Shown here: piece by piece, positions 33,679 to 46,100 of the stretch
Numbering within the stretch: the stretch's first letter is position 1
Layout of the letters: every line of letters starts with the position of its first letter
Assembly: GCA_973895155.1 (NCBI GenBank)
Contig: OZ316891.1
Coordinates: 12,152,001-12,216,000, forward strand
DNA: 64,000 nucleotides
Source: Marsupella aquatica
Taxonomy: Eukaryota; Marchantiophyta
Reading direction: 5' to 3'
The notes under the pieces: generated by a model
Databases searched by the model: none
What the model was told of the DNA's origin: nothing
Seen by the model: only the letters and a program-made list of their open reading frames with translations
Program-made: the position numbers and the translations under genes

Positions 33679-36600
33679 GTGACCAACCTCAAGAAATTAA
33701 CTTTTCCAGCCCTAGAAATTGATGGTAGCAATTATCTAGAATGGTCCATGAACCTCAAGGAGAACCTAACCTCGCTAACCCTACTCCCAGCTATAGGGGT
33801 AGCTCAACCCATACTAGCTGACGAACCCCAACCAGACCCGTTAACCAAAGCCAATGAATCCAAGGCCCTAGTATTTCTTAGACGCCATATCCATAGGTTC
33901 TTGCAAAGACAATATATGCATCTCTCAACCCCTCACGAACTATGGACAGCGCTTCAGACCCGATTCGACCACCAAAAATTGGTCGAACTACCTAGAGCCA
34001 GGCAGGACTGGCTAAACCTACGGGTCCAGGACTTTACATCTATTTCAACCTACAATAGCGAGCTCTTCAGAATTACTTCAACCCTTGCACTCTGTGGCGA
34101 GCCAGTCACCGACAAGGACCTGCTAGAAAAGACCTTGTCCACGTTTCACTCTTCGAACGTGTTACTATCAACTCAGTACTGGAACATGAAGTTCGGGCAA
34201 TACTCAGAGCTCATCGTCCACCTCCTAGTAACAGAAAGAAAAACCAATCTGAGCTTCTTTTAGTTAACTCTAGAAAACGCCCTGCGGGTACACTAACCCC
34301 AAGACCACAGAGTGAAACCCATAATATAGAAAACACTGAACCCTCCACATCAAGGTAGGGTATTAAGCGCACCAGGAATGGCAACCGGAGAAACACCCCC
34401 AACAGGGGGAGTTTCTTTAACCAATGCCCACAACTTAATTTATGACGGCCCCTTAGAGGACGTGGAGGACGTGGCAGACGCGGCGGTGAAAGAACAAATA
34501 ATAACAACCAAAGAAATGATTGGTCACAATCCCGACAACAACGGGAACGCCCAAAATACCACGAATACTACATGACAAACCACCTAGCAAGAAATTGTAG
34601 AATCCCGCAACACCTTAGATCCCTATATCAACAGTCCCTCAAGGATGGACAAACCTCTAGGGCACCACCCCGTGAGACCCACGGGGCGTTTATGGAGTCC
34701 AGCGACCTATTTCAAGACTTTTCAGATACACCTGTCCACTCCGAGGCACATTTAGTGGCGAGTAGCTCCACAACCCCAGACCTAAATAGTCCTAGCACAT
34801 GCATTATTGACAGCACGACTACGCATACTATCCTCCGGGATATACACCTTTTCCACAAGATCACACCCTCACGTAGATCACTGACCACTATCAATGGTCC
34901 TAGCCAAATAGAAGAGGGCTTCGGCCTAGCTTCTATTAGACTCCCACAGGGTACAGAAATCCACATAGAATCTGCTATTTTCGCCCCGAATGCAACCCGT
35001 AATCTCCTCAATTTTAGAGATATACGAGCAAATGGACTACACGTCCAGACAGGCGATACAAGAGACCAAGAAGTAATCCACTTGGTTCAAAATACCCATA
35101 CGGGGAAAATTATTAAAGAAACTCTTTTCTCGTACCCATGCGGGTTTTATATAACTCAAATTGAATATTTGCATAACAATGCACAACCAAGCGAATTGCC
35201 CACGCTCTGGCATGCACGCCTCGGCCACCCCGGCCAATCCATGCTAAGCAAAATTATTAAGAATTCACGCGGCATTCCAACCAATATACGTCACATTCCA
35301 GCTAGCACCCCATGCACTGCATGCTCACGCGGAAAATTTATAACAAGGCCCACGGCATCAAAATTGTCAACCAAGATACCAAAATTTCTGGAACTCATAC
35401 ATGCAGATGTTTGCGGGCCAATTAACCCACCGAGCGGACCATTCTGCTATTTTATGGTATTGATCGATGCATCAACCAAATGGTCAAATGTGACCCTGCT
35501 TCCAACGAGGAACATGGTTATGTCTCGCATCTTGGCGCAAATCTTGCGCGTGAAGGCACAATTTCCAGATCACCCCATTAAGACACTAAGGGTGGACAAT
35601 GCAAGGGAATTCACATCTGAAACATTTGACGACTTTTGTACATCACTTGGCATTGACGTACAATATCCTGTACCCCACGTGCATTTTCAGAATGGATTAG
35701 CTGAAGTTGTCATTAAACGCCTTCAGCTAATTGCACGCCCACTACTAATGCAGTCGAAACTCCTCGTCTCAGCATGGGGACACGCCATATTACAAGCTAA
35801 TGCATTAATTCAATACCGCCCATCAGCTTTTAATACCTATAGCCCATACCAAATTGCTAACGGTATCAAACCCGATCTATCCCATCTTCATTCATTTGGA
35901 TGTCAAGTAATGGTCCCCATTACTCCACCCAAACAAACCAAGATGGGACCCCAACGACAGTTGGGGATATATATCGGATTCGACTCACCGTCCATCATCA
36001 GATATATGGAACCTACAACGGGTGACGTTTTTAAAGCCAGATTTCTAGATTGTCATTTTGATGAGCATATTTACCCACCATTAATAACCCCTGAACACCC
36101 ACAACCACCTTTGGAGTGGGAGAAATATTCACCATTTTGGCAAGACCTTAGAACAAATCAGGGGGAGAAAGAAGTTCAGCAAATTTTGCAACTCCACAAG
36201 ATTGTGGAAGAACTCCCTGAGGCTTTTGTCGATACATCACAAGTTACCCGCTCACATATTCCAGCTGCGAGAGCATCTGCTCGCATCGAATTATCAAGTG
36301 AGCCAACAAGTACATCCCAGCCTCGTGCCAAATGTGGCAGACCCTTGGGATCAAAAGATAAACAACCAAGAAGGCGTGGTTCATCTATACCCCCTTCACC
36401 TGATGTCGATCATGCCGAATCTACAACTCATGAAGAGATCTCTATCCACTACGCACACACCGGTGCAATGTGGGATAGAAATACTACTTCAATAGATGAT
36501 GCTTTTGCATTAATGGTGGCAACACATATCAATGATGATACACCCGAATCAATATCCATCTTAGAATGCCAAAACAGACCAGATTGGCCTGAATGGTAAA

Positions 36601-38291
36601 AAGCTATCAACGAAGAATTAGATTCCCTACTAAGCAGACACATTGTTGGCCCAATTGAACCAACACCGCAAGACGTACACCTCATTGGCTACAAGTGGAC
36701 GTTCCTCCGCAAAAGAAATGATAAAGGCCAGGTTGTACGCTACAAAGCACGTCTAGTAGGGAAAGGATTTACCCAACAACCGGGAATTCATTACAATGAA
36801 ACTTACTCACCGGTTATGGATAGCACAACATTCCGATACCTTATCGGATTTGCCATTTTCCATAAACTTAAGATGCGACAACTGGATGTCGCAACCGTAT
36901 ATCTATATGGAACATTAGACACTTGTCTATACATGCGATCACCTCCCGAGTTGGAGCAACGTCGCCGAGCTTTAGCTCAAGGTGCTACATCGCATATTCC
37001 ATATTTACATTAGATTATAAAACAATTATCTCAAGTTACATTTCATGTGTCATCTACACATGTAACTCATCACAATGATACTCCTGTGTCAGCCATACGA
37101 CATACTCGCCGTGGACTAGCTATCCGCGTGTTGAAGGCATTATATGGCCTGAAACAAAGTGGCAGAGTATGGTATCAAAGATTCACTGATGAAATGATTG
37201 CCATGGATTTTTCCCATGATGCAATTACCCCATGTTTATTTATTAAACATGTGGATGACGAATATGTCATCATTTCTATTTATGTCGATGACTTAAACAT
37301 ATTTGGGACACCCCAAATTACAGAAGATACTATTACTCGTCTTAAATCAATATTTGAGATGAAAGACCTTGGACATACAAACTTTTGCTTAGGCTTACAA
37401 CTAGAGATCCTACCCACTGGCATGATGCTCCATCAGACAACACAAATTGAAAAGATCCTAAAACAGTTCAATATGAACCTAGCACACCCATTGACGTCAC
37501 CAATGGTGGTACGTTCATTAGAAAACAATACTGATGTTTTCTGCAAGCGCGAAGAACATGAACCAATATTAGGACCGGAAACTCCGTATCTTTCCGCGAT
37601 AGGAGCATTATTGTACCTAGCAAATCAGACTCGACCAGACATTGCATTTGCAGTTAACTTACTAGCTAGGCATAGTGCAACCCCCACAGCCAGACACTGG
37701 AACGGAGTTAAATACATATTTAGATACTTGCATGGCACCACTGATACCGGGTTATTTTACCCATTTGGTGCAAACCACGAACTCATAGGATATGCGGACG
37801 CCGGATATGACACCGCAAAATCCCAAACCGGGTATGTTTTTACTATAGGGGGTACCGCTTTTTCTTGGAAAAGCGTGAAACAGACCCTAACAGCAACCTC
37901 ATCGAATCACTCAGAAATCTTAGCTCTACATGAGGCTAGTCGTGAAGCCGTTTGGTTACGCTCTTTTATAAATCACATCAACACCAAATACGGCCTACCA
38001 ACACTAACAAAACCTACTAACATCTTTGAGGATAACGCAGCATGTATACAAAAGATCATGAAAGGATTCATCAAAGGCGATCGCGTGAAGCATATAGCTC
38101 CGAAGTTTTTCTACACCCATGAGCTACATGGAACAGAGATCAACATTTTGCAGATTTCAAGTGCAGACAATTGTGCGGATCTCTTCACTAAATCACTATC
38201 GCCAGAAGTTCACCACCGACACTGCCAGGCGGTTGGACTACGGAGCGTGCGACACATGATGTCCGTGGAGGCTGTTGCTCCACATGATTGA
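33679..38291 (+). pseudogene. Copia element 2 gag-pol, inactivated by stops and a frameshift
   Basis: Gag runs from about 33679 (LTFPALEIDGSNYLEWSMNL) to TAG 34261-34263, with a frame change before the zinc-knuckle relic at 34557-34598. The pol frame from 34572 has a protease site (IIDSTTTHT, D-S-T), GAG-pre-integrase (LWHARLGHPGQS) and an integrase core with Asp in ADVCGP, Asp in RVDNAREF and Glu in QNGLAEVVIKR. The same frame is broken by TAA 36597-36599 and TAG 37011-37013. It continues through reverse transcriptase (ALYGLKQSGRVWYQRF, YVDD at 37281-37292) and RNase H to the stop at 38289-38291. All enzymatic domains are recognisable, but no intact polyprotein can be made. Confidence 0.93.
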
Positions 38292-38621
38292 TGATGCCGA
38301 CGACATGATGCTGACGACATGATGCTGATGACCTACTATTGAGATAGATGGTAAAGCTAGATTTACTATAGCATCTGACTTTATTTAGTATTAACATTTA
38401 TTACGACTCGACGAGGACTATTAGGCTGCACTATTTTTCCTTTAGCACTCATATTTTTCTCTGCTACACTGGTAGAGTTTTTATTTAGCTAGAGTTGATA
38501 AAGGTTTTTTAACGAGGCAGTCTACCTCACTTGTACTCACATCATGTATTTCCTATGAACATGATATAATAGGTATAGTCTATGTTGTCTATATAGTTGT
38601 CACTATATATCCAAAGGGGAG

Positions 38622-38727
38622 TGTTAGACTCTACCTCCTATTGACCGGACCAGCCAGTCATCCGACACTACTACATGTACACACATTTCCAGAGTATACG
38701 ACAGTTATTGACATTCACATTATCACA
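38622..38727 (+). repeat. 3' LTR of copia element 2, 106 bp
   Basis: Directly follows the polypurine tract at about 38612-38620. It matches the 5' LTR except at four bases and is followed by the ACCTC target-site duplication. Confidence 0.95.
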
Positions 38728-38732
38728 ACCTC

Positions 38733-40146
38733 AACCTTTGCTAGCTACAAAAAGAAACAATTTCCTAAACTCAAGTTAGATTTCTTAAGCAGTTCTTGAA
38801 TTAGGTGAGATTTCTTGAGATTTTTTTAGGACTCCATCAGTTCAAGTGGTGCAAAAATTTGATGACTTTTGATTTGAAAAATTTGATGTTCATGCATTCA
38901 TAAAGATCATGTAGCTTCCTGAAAAGAAACACCACTCGTCCCTGGTACGTGAAGTTGGATTAGTAGTAGATTTAATCTCAAAAAGCTGAGCAATTGTTCC
39001 AAAGTTGTTTCATGGTAGTCTTTAGGGGTAAATAAGTTAGAAGTTTAGGTAAATGGAGAATCATGCAACCTCTCGCACATAACATGGGCCATTCTCTGTT
39101 CTATAGAGCTTCTTTTGCGTTATTTTCCATAGTGTAGAGCGTGTCAAATGCTCCCTAGGAAAAGTTCCCCTTAAAGGCTGATATCCACCTCCAATTTGGG
39201 TTATGTCATGTTTCACCCTGCCCCGTCTGGAATAAAGCTTTTTTGGGCTTTGTGTACTCTTTTGCTAAAAATAATGACTGAGACCAAAAAGGCTTGGATT
39301 TGTTTAAATTTTCATTTGAAAAATATTAACCCATTTGCAAAACGGACAGAACCCATCCATAGATCTATTTAAGATCTTTCTTTTGAGCCATAGATTGGCC
39401 ATTATGATGGACGGACGAGATTTCCGGAGATAAGAAATGGAGACGGCTCAGATCGACTCTTCCCCCTGATTTTATTAGCCAAGCGGTCCACGAACTAATT
39501 AGTCTTGTATGTGTTGGTGCCTCTCTGGAAAATCTTTGAAAATAAATTACATTGAGTTGGTTGCCAAAAAAGTTTTCATGCAAAACTTTTTTGTCCTGTA
39601 GTGCCAAGAACCTTTTCATGTTGCTTGGTCATGCTTGGTTAAGCAAGTTTGTGGATGTGTTCTTAAAACTCTATCTCGAGGGGATGTTCCTCCCTAATAA
39701 TGTTCAACCTAATGAACCCTTAGCTCCATATCCCACCACCTAATTTCTAGGAAATAAATTTAGTCTGGTGGTAAAGTTTTGTTGTGAAAACCCAAAATTC
39801 AGTCAAGGCACCTGACTGTGCTTCCCAAACTTTGTCATGTGCAATCAACCTGCTTGAAAATATGTGGCTTGCGGAATGATTGGAGCCCTAGTTTCAACTC
39901 AGACTTTATGTGTCTGAGATGATTGTTTTAGTCCAGCCACATCCATTGATAGTAGGAGGTTGCAACCCAGGTTACAAGGTGCATCAGTTCCTCGGTGGAA
40001 TGTCAAGTATACCCATTGATGAATTAATATTCATATCAGATTCTTGATCAAAAGTGAGGGCCTACTATTACATTCATCATCCAAAAACTATGCCACTTGG
40101 AGCAATTAGGAAAAGAAGCTTGTCTCTATCATAGTTTTCAGACCTA
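38733..40146. other. Intergenic / upstream region of the DPY-30 gene
   Basis: No gene, repeat or element ends were recognised. The final part should include the promoter and 5' UTR of the gene that starts at 40147. Confidence 0.45.
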
Positions 40147-43133
40147 ATGGCGGACGTCAAGGAGAAGAAGAAAGAAAGCAAGAAGGCCAAAGGAGAAGGG
40201 GAAGAAAAGGATGGCAAAAGTACAAAAGAAGCAAAGGATAGCAAAAGCCCAAAAGAAGCGAAGGATGCCAAGTCCAAGAAAGACAAAGACAGTACAGGTC
40301 CTTTCTACAGGCACCTACCCTGAGACGCTCCAATCAAACTACTTTAGCTGCTTCGATCCAGTGTAGAAGCAATTGATGAGTGGAGAATTTTGATCGAGTA
40401 GAGTGCAATAGATGAGTGTGTATTCCTCAGTCCTAGATGTAATTCTTTAGGTTGTCAACTGGGAGAGACGCCATAGGATCCCATAATTTTTAAGCAAATG
40501 AAATACCCATGAGGTCGTGCTTTATAGAATGCTCAAGATACATACTGCATGTTAAGTAATAAAGCACTGTTGTCTCAAATTGATGAACTTTTCCTTGCAA
40601 AAATACTTGAAATTGCCTCCACTTTTAATACCATGCTTGAATGCGTCAGAAATTTTCCCCCAATAAATTAATCTGTTTTTCTCCACAGACAGCTTCATGG
40701 AGCTGTCATGGAACGAAATTTGCAATGCATGCACAAGGACTATTAAAATTAGAATAAGATCATGTTAAGAATAATAACTATAAGAATACAACACCTCATG
40801 TATTAACATGATGGAATTGAACAAATTTATGGACATGAAAGAAAAGCTGCCAGATTGATCTGTCCAATTCAAATTAGTAGTCCTAAAGCGAGCTCTTAAA
40901 GATTCTCAAGCTGACCATTACTTTCAAAACATTGAGGACTAAAAATTTGAATTAGGATCTTGTTGAATTGTGAACAAGTAAAGAGAGCAGTAAAAAAGGA
41001 GGAGCCAAGGAAGGTGACAAGAAAGGTGCAACCGCAAAAGAGGAGGCCAAGAAACCTGGAGTAGCCACACTACCAGTTGACCCTAATGCACCTCCTCCAT
41101 TAGACTCTGAAGGCAATCCAATATGTGTTCAACCAGATCCCAAACCAACTTTTGAAGAACTATGGTTTGATGATCCTGTTGAGGTAGGTCACTTTATGGC
41201 ACAAAATGAAACACATTTGCAGCTGACTATTTATTGTTGACCATTTTTAGGATAGCTTTGTTTTTGTTAGTGAACTCCGGTTCAGGATTACAGATATGGG
41301 AAGTTGATATCCTTTTATTGACTGTATTACTTGTAAACAGTACTGAAATCTTTACTGTGAATAGTATATCAGCAACGATTATAATTATTACTGAACGATG
41401 TATATTTTCCAGGGGGAGTATGCACAGAAAATGGCAATGGAATTAAAGGGGAGGATTGAGGTCAAAGCCCTCTCAATTCGTCAATATTTGGTGATTCCTA
41501 CACCAAGAATCCTGTATGCACAAGGCAGATTCAATGGGTCTTCCACAACAGCTGTCTTTTGTCTCGAGTAGTGGTCAATTGGTTCTTCTGTGATACTGTA
41601 ATTCCGGTTCAGGAGTGGAATTTTGGTTCTTTTCAATTTTTCAAAAAAAAAAAAAAAAAGGTATTTGACATCTTACCATGATCTGGATATAGATGAAAAT
41701 TTCATCTATGCATTATATGAAACTCGTTAGCACAACTAACCTGTTGGTGTCGCTTCTGAAGAATGTAATTTGTAAGGTAGGTCACTTAGAATGATATGCT
41801 ATGAGTGAAGATGTTCTCAAACCTTGTGGCTTTTTCCAAAGAGAATAAAATAAAATTAAGATATTCCCAAATGCAATGTGAATTCCTGTAAAATAATCAT
41901 GCATCTGAATGGGTAGAATGCACAAAGCTACTATGGAATACTGTCACAAATGAATGGTTAACAGCTACAAAATACATATATGGGATCTCATCTTTGCAAT
42001 GTTGCTTTAGATTATACTCAACATGACAGACATACAATACACTCTTTTGTAAATAACATGGAAGTGTTGGTGACTAACACTAAAATGGCACATTTGTGCA
42101 TGCTAGGAAGGAGCTATTGTAGATCTACTCTTACAAGGGCTTCAACACTTGGTCCTTGAAAGGTGTGTGATCACAAATCAGTGCGGGGACATTTTTATTG
42201 AATTACACTTCCGACACTAAGCAACACATTTGTCCATGCTAGGAAGGAGCTATTGTACCAGTACTCTTACAGGGGCTTGAGCACATGGTCCTTGAAAGGT
42301 GTGTGCTCAAAAACATAGGCGTGACATCAATTTGCTAGTAATGGCCTGTAGGTCTACTGTAATCGTGCAAAGTTATAGGGTAGCTAGGTCTACTGTAATC
42401 TTGCAAAGTCCATAGGGTAGCTAGGTTTTACATGATTCTGCCCTACCCAACCTGTGCCCAGTCAGAGTGGATGTTGGCTGCTGCCGTTGTGCCCTAGGAT
42501 GTCAATGATTGTTGTCATTTCCTGGTAAATAAATTGGGTTTTGCCCTGGCCCAAGCAGTTCTGCTGCTAGCCTTGCTGCATGGGCTGGGTTTCCTTCCAT
42601 ATTCTTTTAAAAACTTGAGCAAAGCATTGGCTCATTCAATAGAGTCGTCACCCTGAAAACCAGAAGGTGGAATACAGCATTACTAGTTAGTGTCAAGCAT
42701 CATGTCTCATGCAGTCTCCATAAATATTTGTCAAGTAGCTCATATTTGCTTTAAACTTGTTCATTTATTTGGTTTGAGGACGCACGGGAAAGATGAGATG
42801 AAACCCTGAATGAATGTGCTGACATGATAGAGCTATAAACCATTGACAATATATTTGCATGGGACTATAACTCTCGTCTGCTTGGATGAAGGCAGACCAA
42901 CAAATGCTGCAGAGTATTTGGCTGCCTTTTTGCTGAGAAACAATCCATTGAAAGATGTTGATTTTGTGGAGCCTCCTGAGATTCTGTCACCAGCAGCAAC
43001 CCCTCCCACAGTAGAGCCCCCAAAGTGTTGTGGCTGTAAGGTCCATTGTCCTGCAGCTCCAACTCATCAAGAAGATGTACCAGATTTTTTCAGAAAGGGG
43101 GATACACCTGGAGCAGCCGAAGTGCTAAAGTAG
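40147..43133 (+). CDS. DPY-30-motif protein, probably ciliary (243 aa, 4 exons)
   Basis: Proposed exons are 40147-40297, 40984-41183, 41413-41490 and 42831-43133, with GT-AG introns and consistent phases. The protein begins with about 70 highly charged residues rich in Lys, Glu and Ser. An acidic/proline segment follows (PTFEELWFDDPVEGEYAQ), then SIRQYL, and then the DPY-30 dimerisation motif RPTNAAEYLAAFLLRNNP at residues 165-182. It ends with a Pro/Cys-containing tail (CCGCKVHCP). DPY-30 motifs are docking modules found in COMPASS histone methyltransferase complexes and in several axonemal proteins, such as radial-spoke and adenylate- or nucleoside-diphosphate-kinase proteins. The long charged N-terminus is unlike the short nuclear DPY30, and a C2CD3 gene lies nearby, so I favour a flagellar role; this is inference. 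The acceptor at 42831 is the least certain boundary. Intron 3 contains a duplicated 136-bp segment. Confidence 0.72.
42089..42316. repeat. Two-copy direct repeat, 136-bp period, inside an intron
   Basis: Copies near 42089-42178 and 42225-42316 share CATGCTAGGAAGGAGCTATT and TGGTCCTTGAAAGGTGTGTG. They lie in the third intron of the DPY-30 gene. Confidence 0.85.
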
Positions 43134-46100
43134 GATGAGAAGCTAGCCCCAACTCAAGCTCCCAAGAAGCCTAGTGCCTAATCCAATGTACCCTGGTGAT
43201 TTTGAGTGAGAAAGTGACTGGATTTTGAAATAATTATAGTAACTATCGGTGTAGAGTGAACCTCAGGCAGAGTAGAGTGAACCTCAGGCAGAGATTTTAT
43301 AATTTTGATCATGGGTTATATTGTACTTTTCTTGGAAAATTCTCTATCTAAATTAAAACCTCTATGTGTTGCCCAACTGAACATAGTTAGTACAGAGTTG
43401 TCTCATTATGTTGCAAACCATAATAAATCCTCAAACTCAAGTTGTCTAGTAACAGATTTTGTCTCACTCTAATATCATCGATAATGTTATCTGGATAAGA
43501 GCCTTTGTTTCATGCCCGATTTTCAGGTGCCCTAACTCAACATTGTCTGGTTTTGCCCCCAAGACAGACTATTTGTGGTAGGATGGCTTGCCGAATGAAA
43601 TAAAGGAGAATGCATGCTTTGATGGGTCCTTAATTGATGAGCTAGTGAGGGATCCAGACGTTTAATATCAGTCTTTCCTTCCTCAAGGGAAGTGCTCCTG
43701 CCCGGTTTGCCCTTGCCAGTCAAACTGGGCAATTTGGGGCGTCAAACCGAAAACCTGAAACCCGGTCTCCCGGGATCGGGGTGGGTCCGGGTGTGAGGGG
43801 GGACCCAGGAGGCCAGGGAGGGGTTCGTGAGGCCAGGTTCGGGAGGATCCGGGAGGTCGGGGAGGGCTTTGGGAGGGGTCCAGGAGGGGTTCGGGAGGCC
43901 GGGTCGGGAACCGGGGGAGTTCGGGAGAATAACAGGGAATATACGTCAAATTGGCTGTTTTGGGGCCATCATTTGACGGTTTTACGTGCCCAGCAAGCCG
44001 ACAACTTGCCCGTCAGGTTAAACCGGGGTGCTCCTGGGTTGGCCAGAGAAATCCCTGGGTCATCAAGAGTTGAGTCTATCATTTGAAAGATCATGTTAGT
44101 CAGGATTGAAGTCATGGAAGAGGTCTAAGCTATCTTGCAAAAACCCCATGATCAAAGCCAGTAGTGGACCGAGTAGTGGAGCGGATAATTGTCTACTAGA
44201 AAATTTGTAATGAGCACCTCCTGAAGCGATACAGCCAAGGAGAGTAATACTGTTTCAGGAATTAAACTGTCCAAGTGAAACCCCAATGATCTAGTTATGG
44301 GGGATGTTTGGCCTATGAGTTAATTATTGCTTGGTCGTGGACCTCACTGGTATGCATTATTTAGGGAGAAAAATAATGGATATTTATCGGATCATGGGTA
44401 CTTTGGATTTGTTATATTACATGCAATTCTTATCTATGTTATTATATCATTTGCTTTCACTAAGTTGTACTCACACTGAAGTGCATGCTTCATACTTGCT
44501 TGATCATGTGTACTTTTGCCTCATACTTAGGCTAATAACCTATTGTAGAATTTAGGTGCCTGTAGATAAATTCTTTCTTTAGGACCTGTCAATATTGTTT
44601 ACCATGAAGCTTTACCAGGCTTTTCAGTTTGCTTCTTAGTAGGGGTTTAGTTTTCCTGTGTGTCTTGTTTCTTGTGCTCTCCCCTTTATTGGGCCTCTCT
44701 GTCCTCTAGATCTTGTTGCCCTGTTTGATGGTTTTTATTCTTTTTGGTAGTGTGATATATACTATAATTATGTTTAACATTGACAGAACACAGACAGGCT
44801 AGGTTTTTGTATATGAACACCCCAATTAACACTTGCACAATGGTGTGCACACCATTGTCAATAGTAAGTGATGTTGAGCAGAAGTGTTTTAGAGCATAAG
44901 TGCAATGCCAGGCAATCTGATGCAATACGGAGTCAGCAAGTTGGGTCGAGGTACTGAGTTTGGTGAGGGCCTGAGTGAGGGTGTTGGGTGGGTACGTGGC
45001 TAGGTCCACCACTCCAGAGGGAAAAAAGCTGGGGGAAAGAAAGGAAGGTCGGGAAGGATGGGGTGGCATTGTCATTGAGCCTACATTTGCTGCAACAGAA
45101 GGGCCGGGGGGGGTTCGGGTCAGGCCTGGCTTTGCACAACATGAATCCCTTTTGTTTCTTCTTTGGAAAGAGGGTCTGCACTTGTGGATGGCATCCTTTA
45201 ATAGGATTATTTTTTATTCTTTGGCGGGACTCATAGCGAGAATTTATGTGGTGGCTTCAGTGGAAACATTAAAGGTACTTGAGGGGGATGGATCAAAAAG
45301 AGAAGGAGATATTTTGCTTCCATAAAATCTTTGTTTAAAAGAGAGTGATGTACCAGGTATCTTTGATGGAATAAATATGACTAAACTGGGGGGTAAAAAC
45401 ACTTGCTTTTCCAGGTATGAGTTCATCCTGGTGCCACACTCTATGGGGGCTTTAGAAGACAGTGCAGACAGTTCTGTGTCTCTCCATCCAAAGCCAAAAT
45501 GTCTTAGCCAAATGTAAAGTGAAGTGTAGTCTATTCTCACATGAAGTGTAGTTCATGTAAAGTGAAGTGTAGTCTATTCTCACATGTGAATGGCTAGGAT
45601 TGCATCGCACACATAGAACAAAAATAGAAAAAAAGGGAAGTGCTGCCCCCAATTAAGTCTTGTTGGAGAGTGAATTGACAAATGTAGTGATGCAAAGAAC
45701 CAGTCAGTCCTTGGAGACATAGTGACTTTTCTTCCATGATGCACCACTCTCTTCAACTCAATTCCAAGTGACTCTTGGTTTTTTTAGAATAATTGGAAAA
45801 TGACTTTGGGCATGTCTAAAACATATTTTACCCCGTGAACAATCATCTTCTTAACATTTTTAGTGGCCATGTAATTCCGTTCAGCCTTTGAACCCCGCTC
45901 TGTCACGGGCCTAGTATTACAGTGTTCAGACTACGAAAAGAGAGCTATCTCTTGGTGCATAAGTGGACCCTGACCATTTACACCTTCACTCACAAGACAA
46001 TTGTCCCAAGGAAAGGCACCTAGCATACACGTTGAGGGTGCCAAGCCACTCACCCAGCGATCGTCTTTCCAGGAAATGGGCCACCACACCCTAGCATGTA

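Larger units (their letters stand above)
32188..38727 (+). mobile_element. Ty1/copia retrotransposon 2 with 106-bp LTRs
   Basis: A complete 6,540-bp element is flanked by a perfect 5-bp target-site duplication, ACCTC, at 32183-32187 and 38728-38732. The two 106-bp LTRs (TGTTAGAC to ATCACA) differ at four positions. After the 5' LTR comes GTTATCAGCACGAG, the presumed primer-binding region, then a leader of about 1.4 kb (32294-33678), gag, pol, about 330 bp of 3' non-coding sequence and the polypurine tract AAAGGGGAG just before the 3' LTR. It inserted 197 bp from element 1 as an independent event, because each element has its own TSD. Confidence 0.95.

Noticed and set aside
43781-44086. Gly-rich open frame in the G-rich block
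   Set aside because: The peptide is just the translation of a GGG-rich repeat; no gene context.
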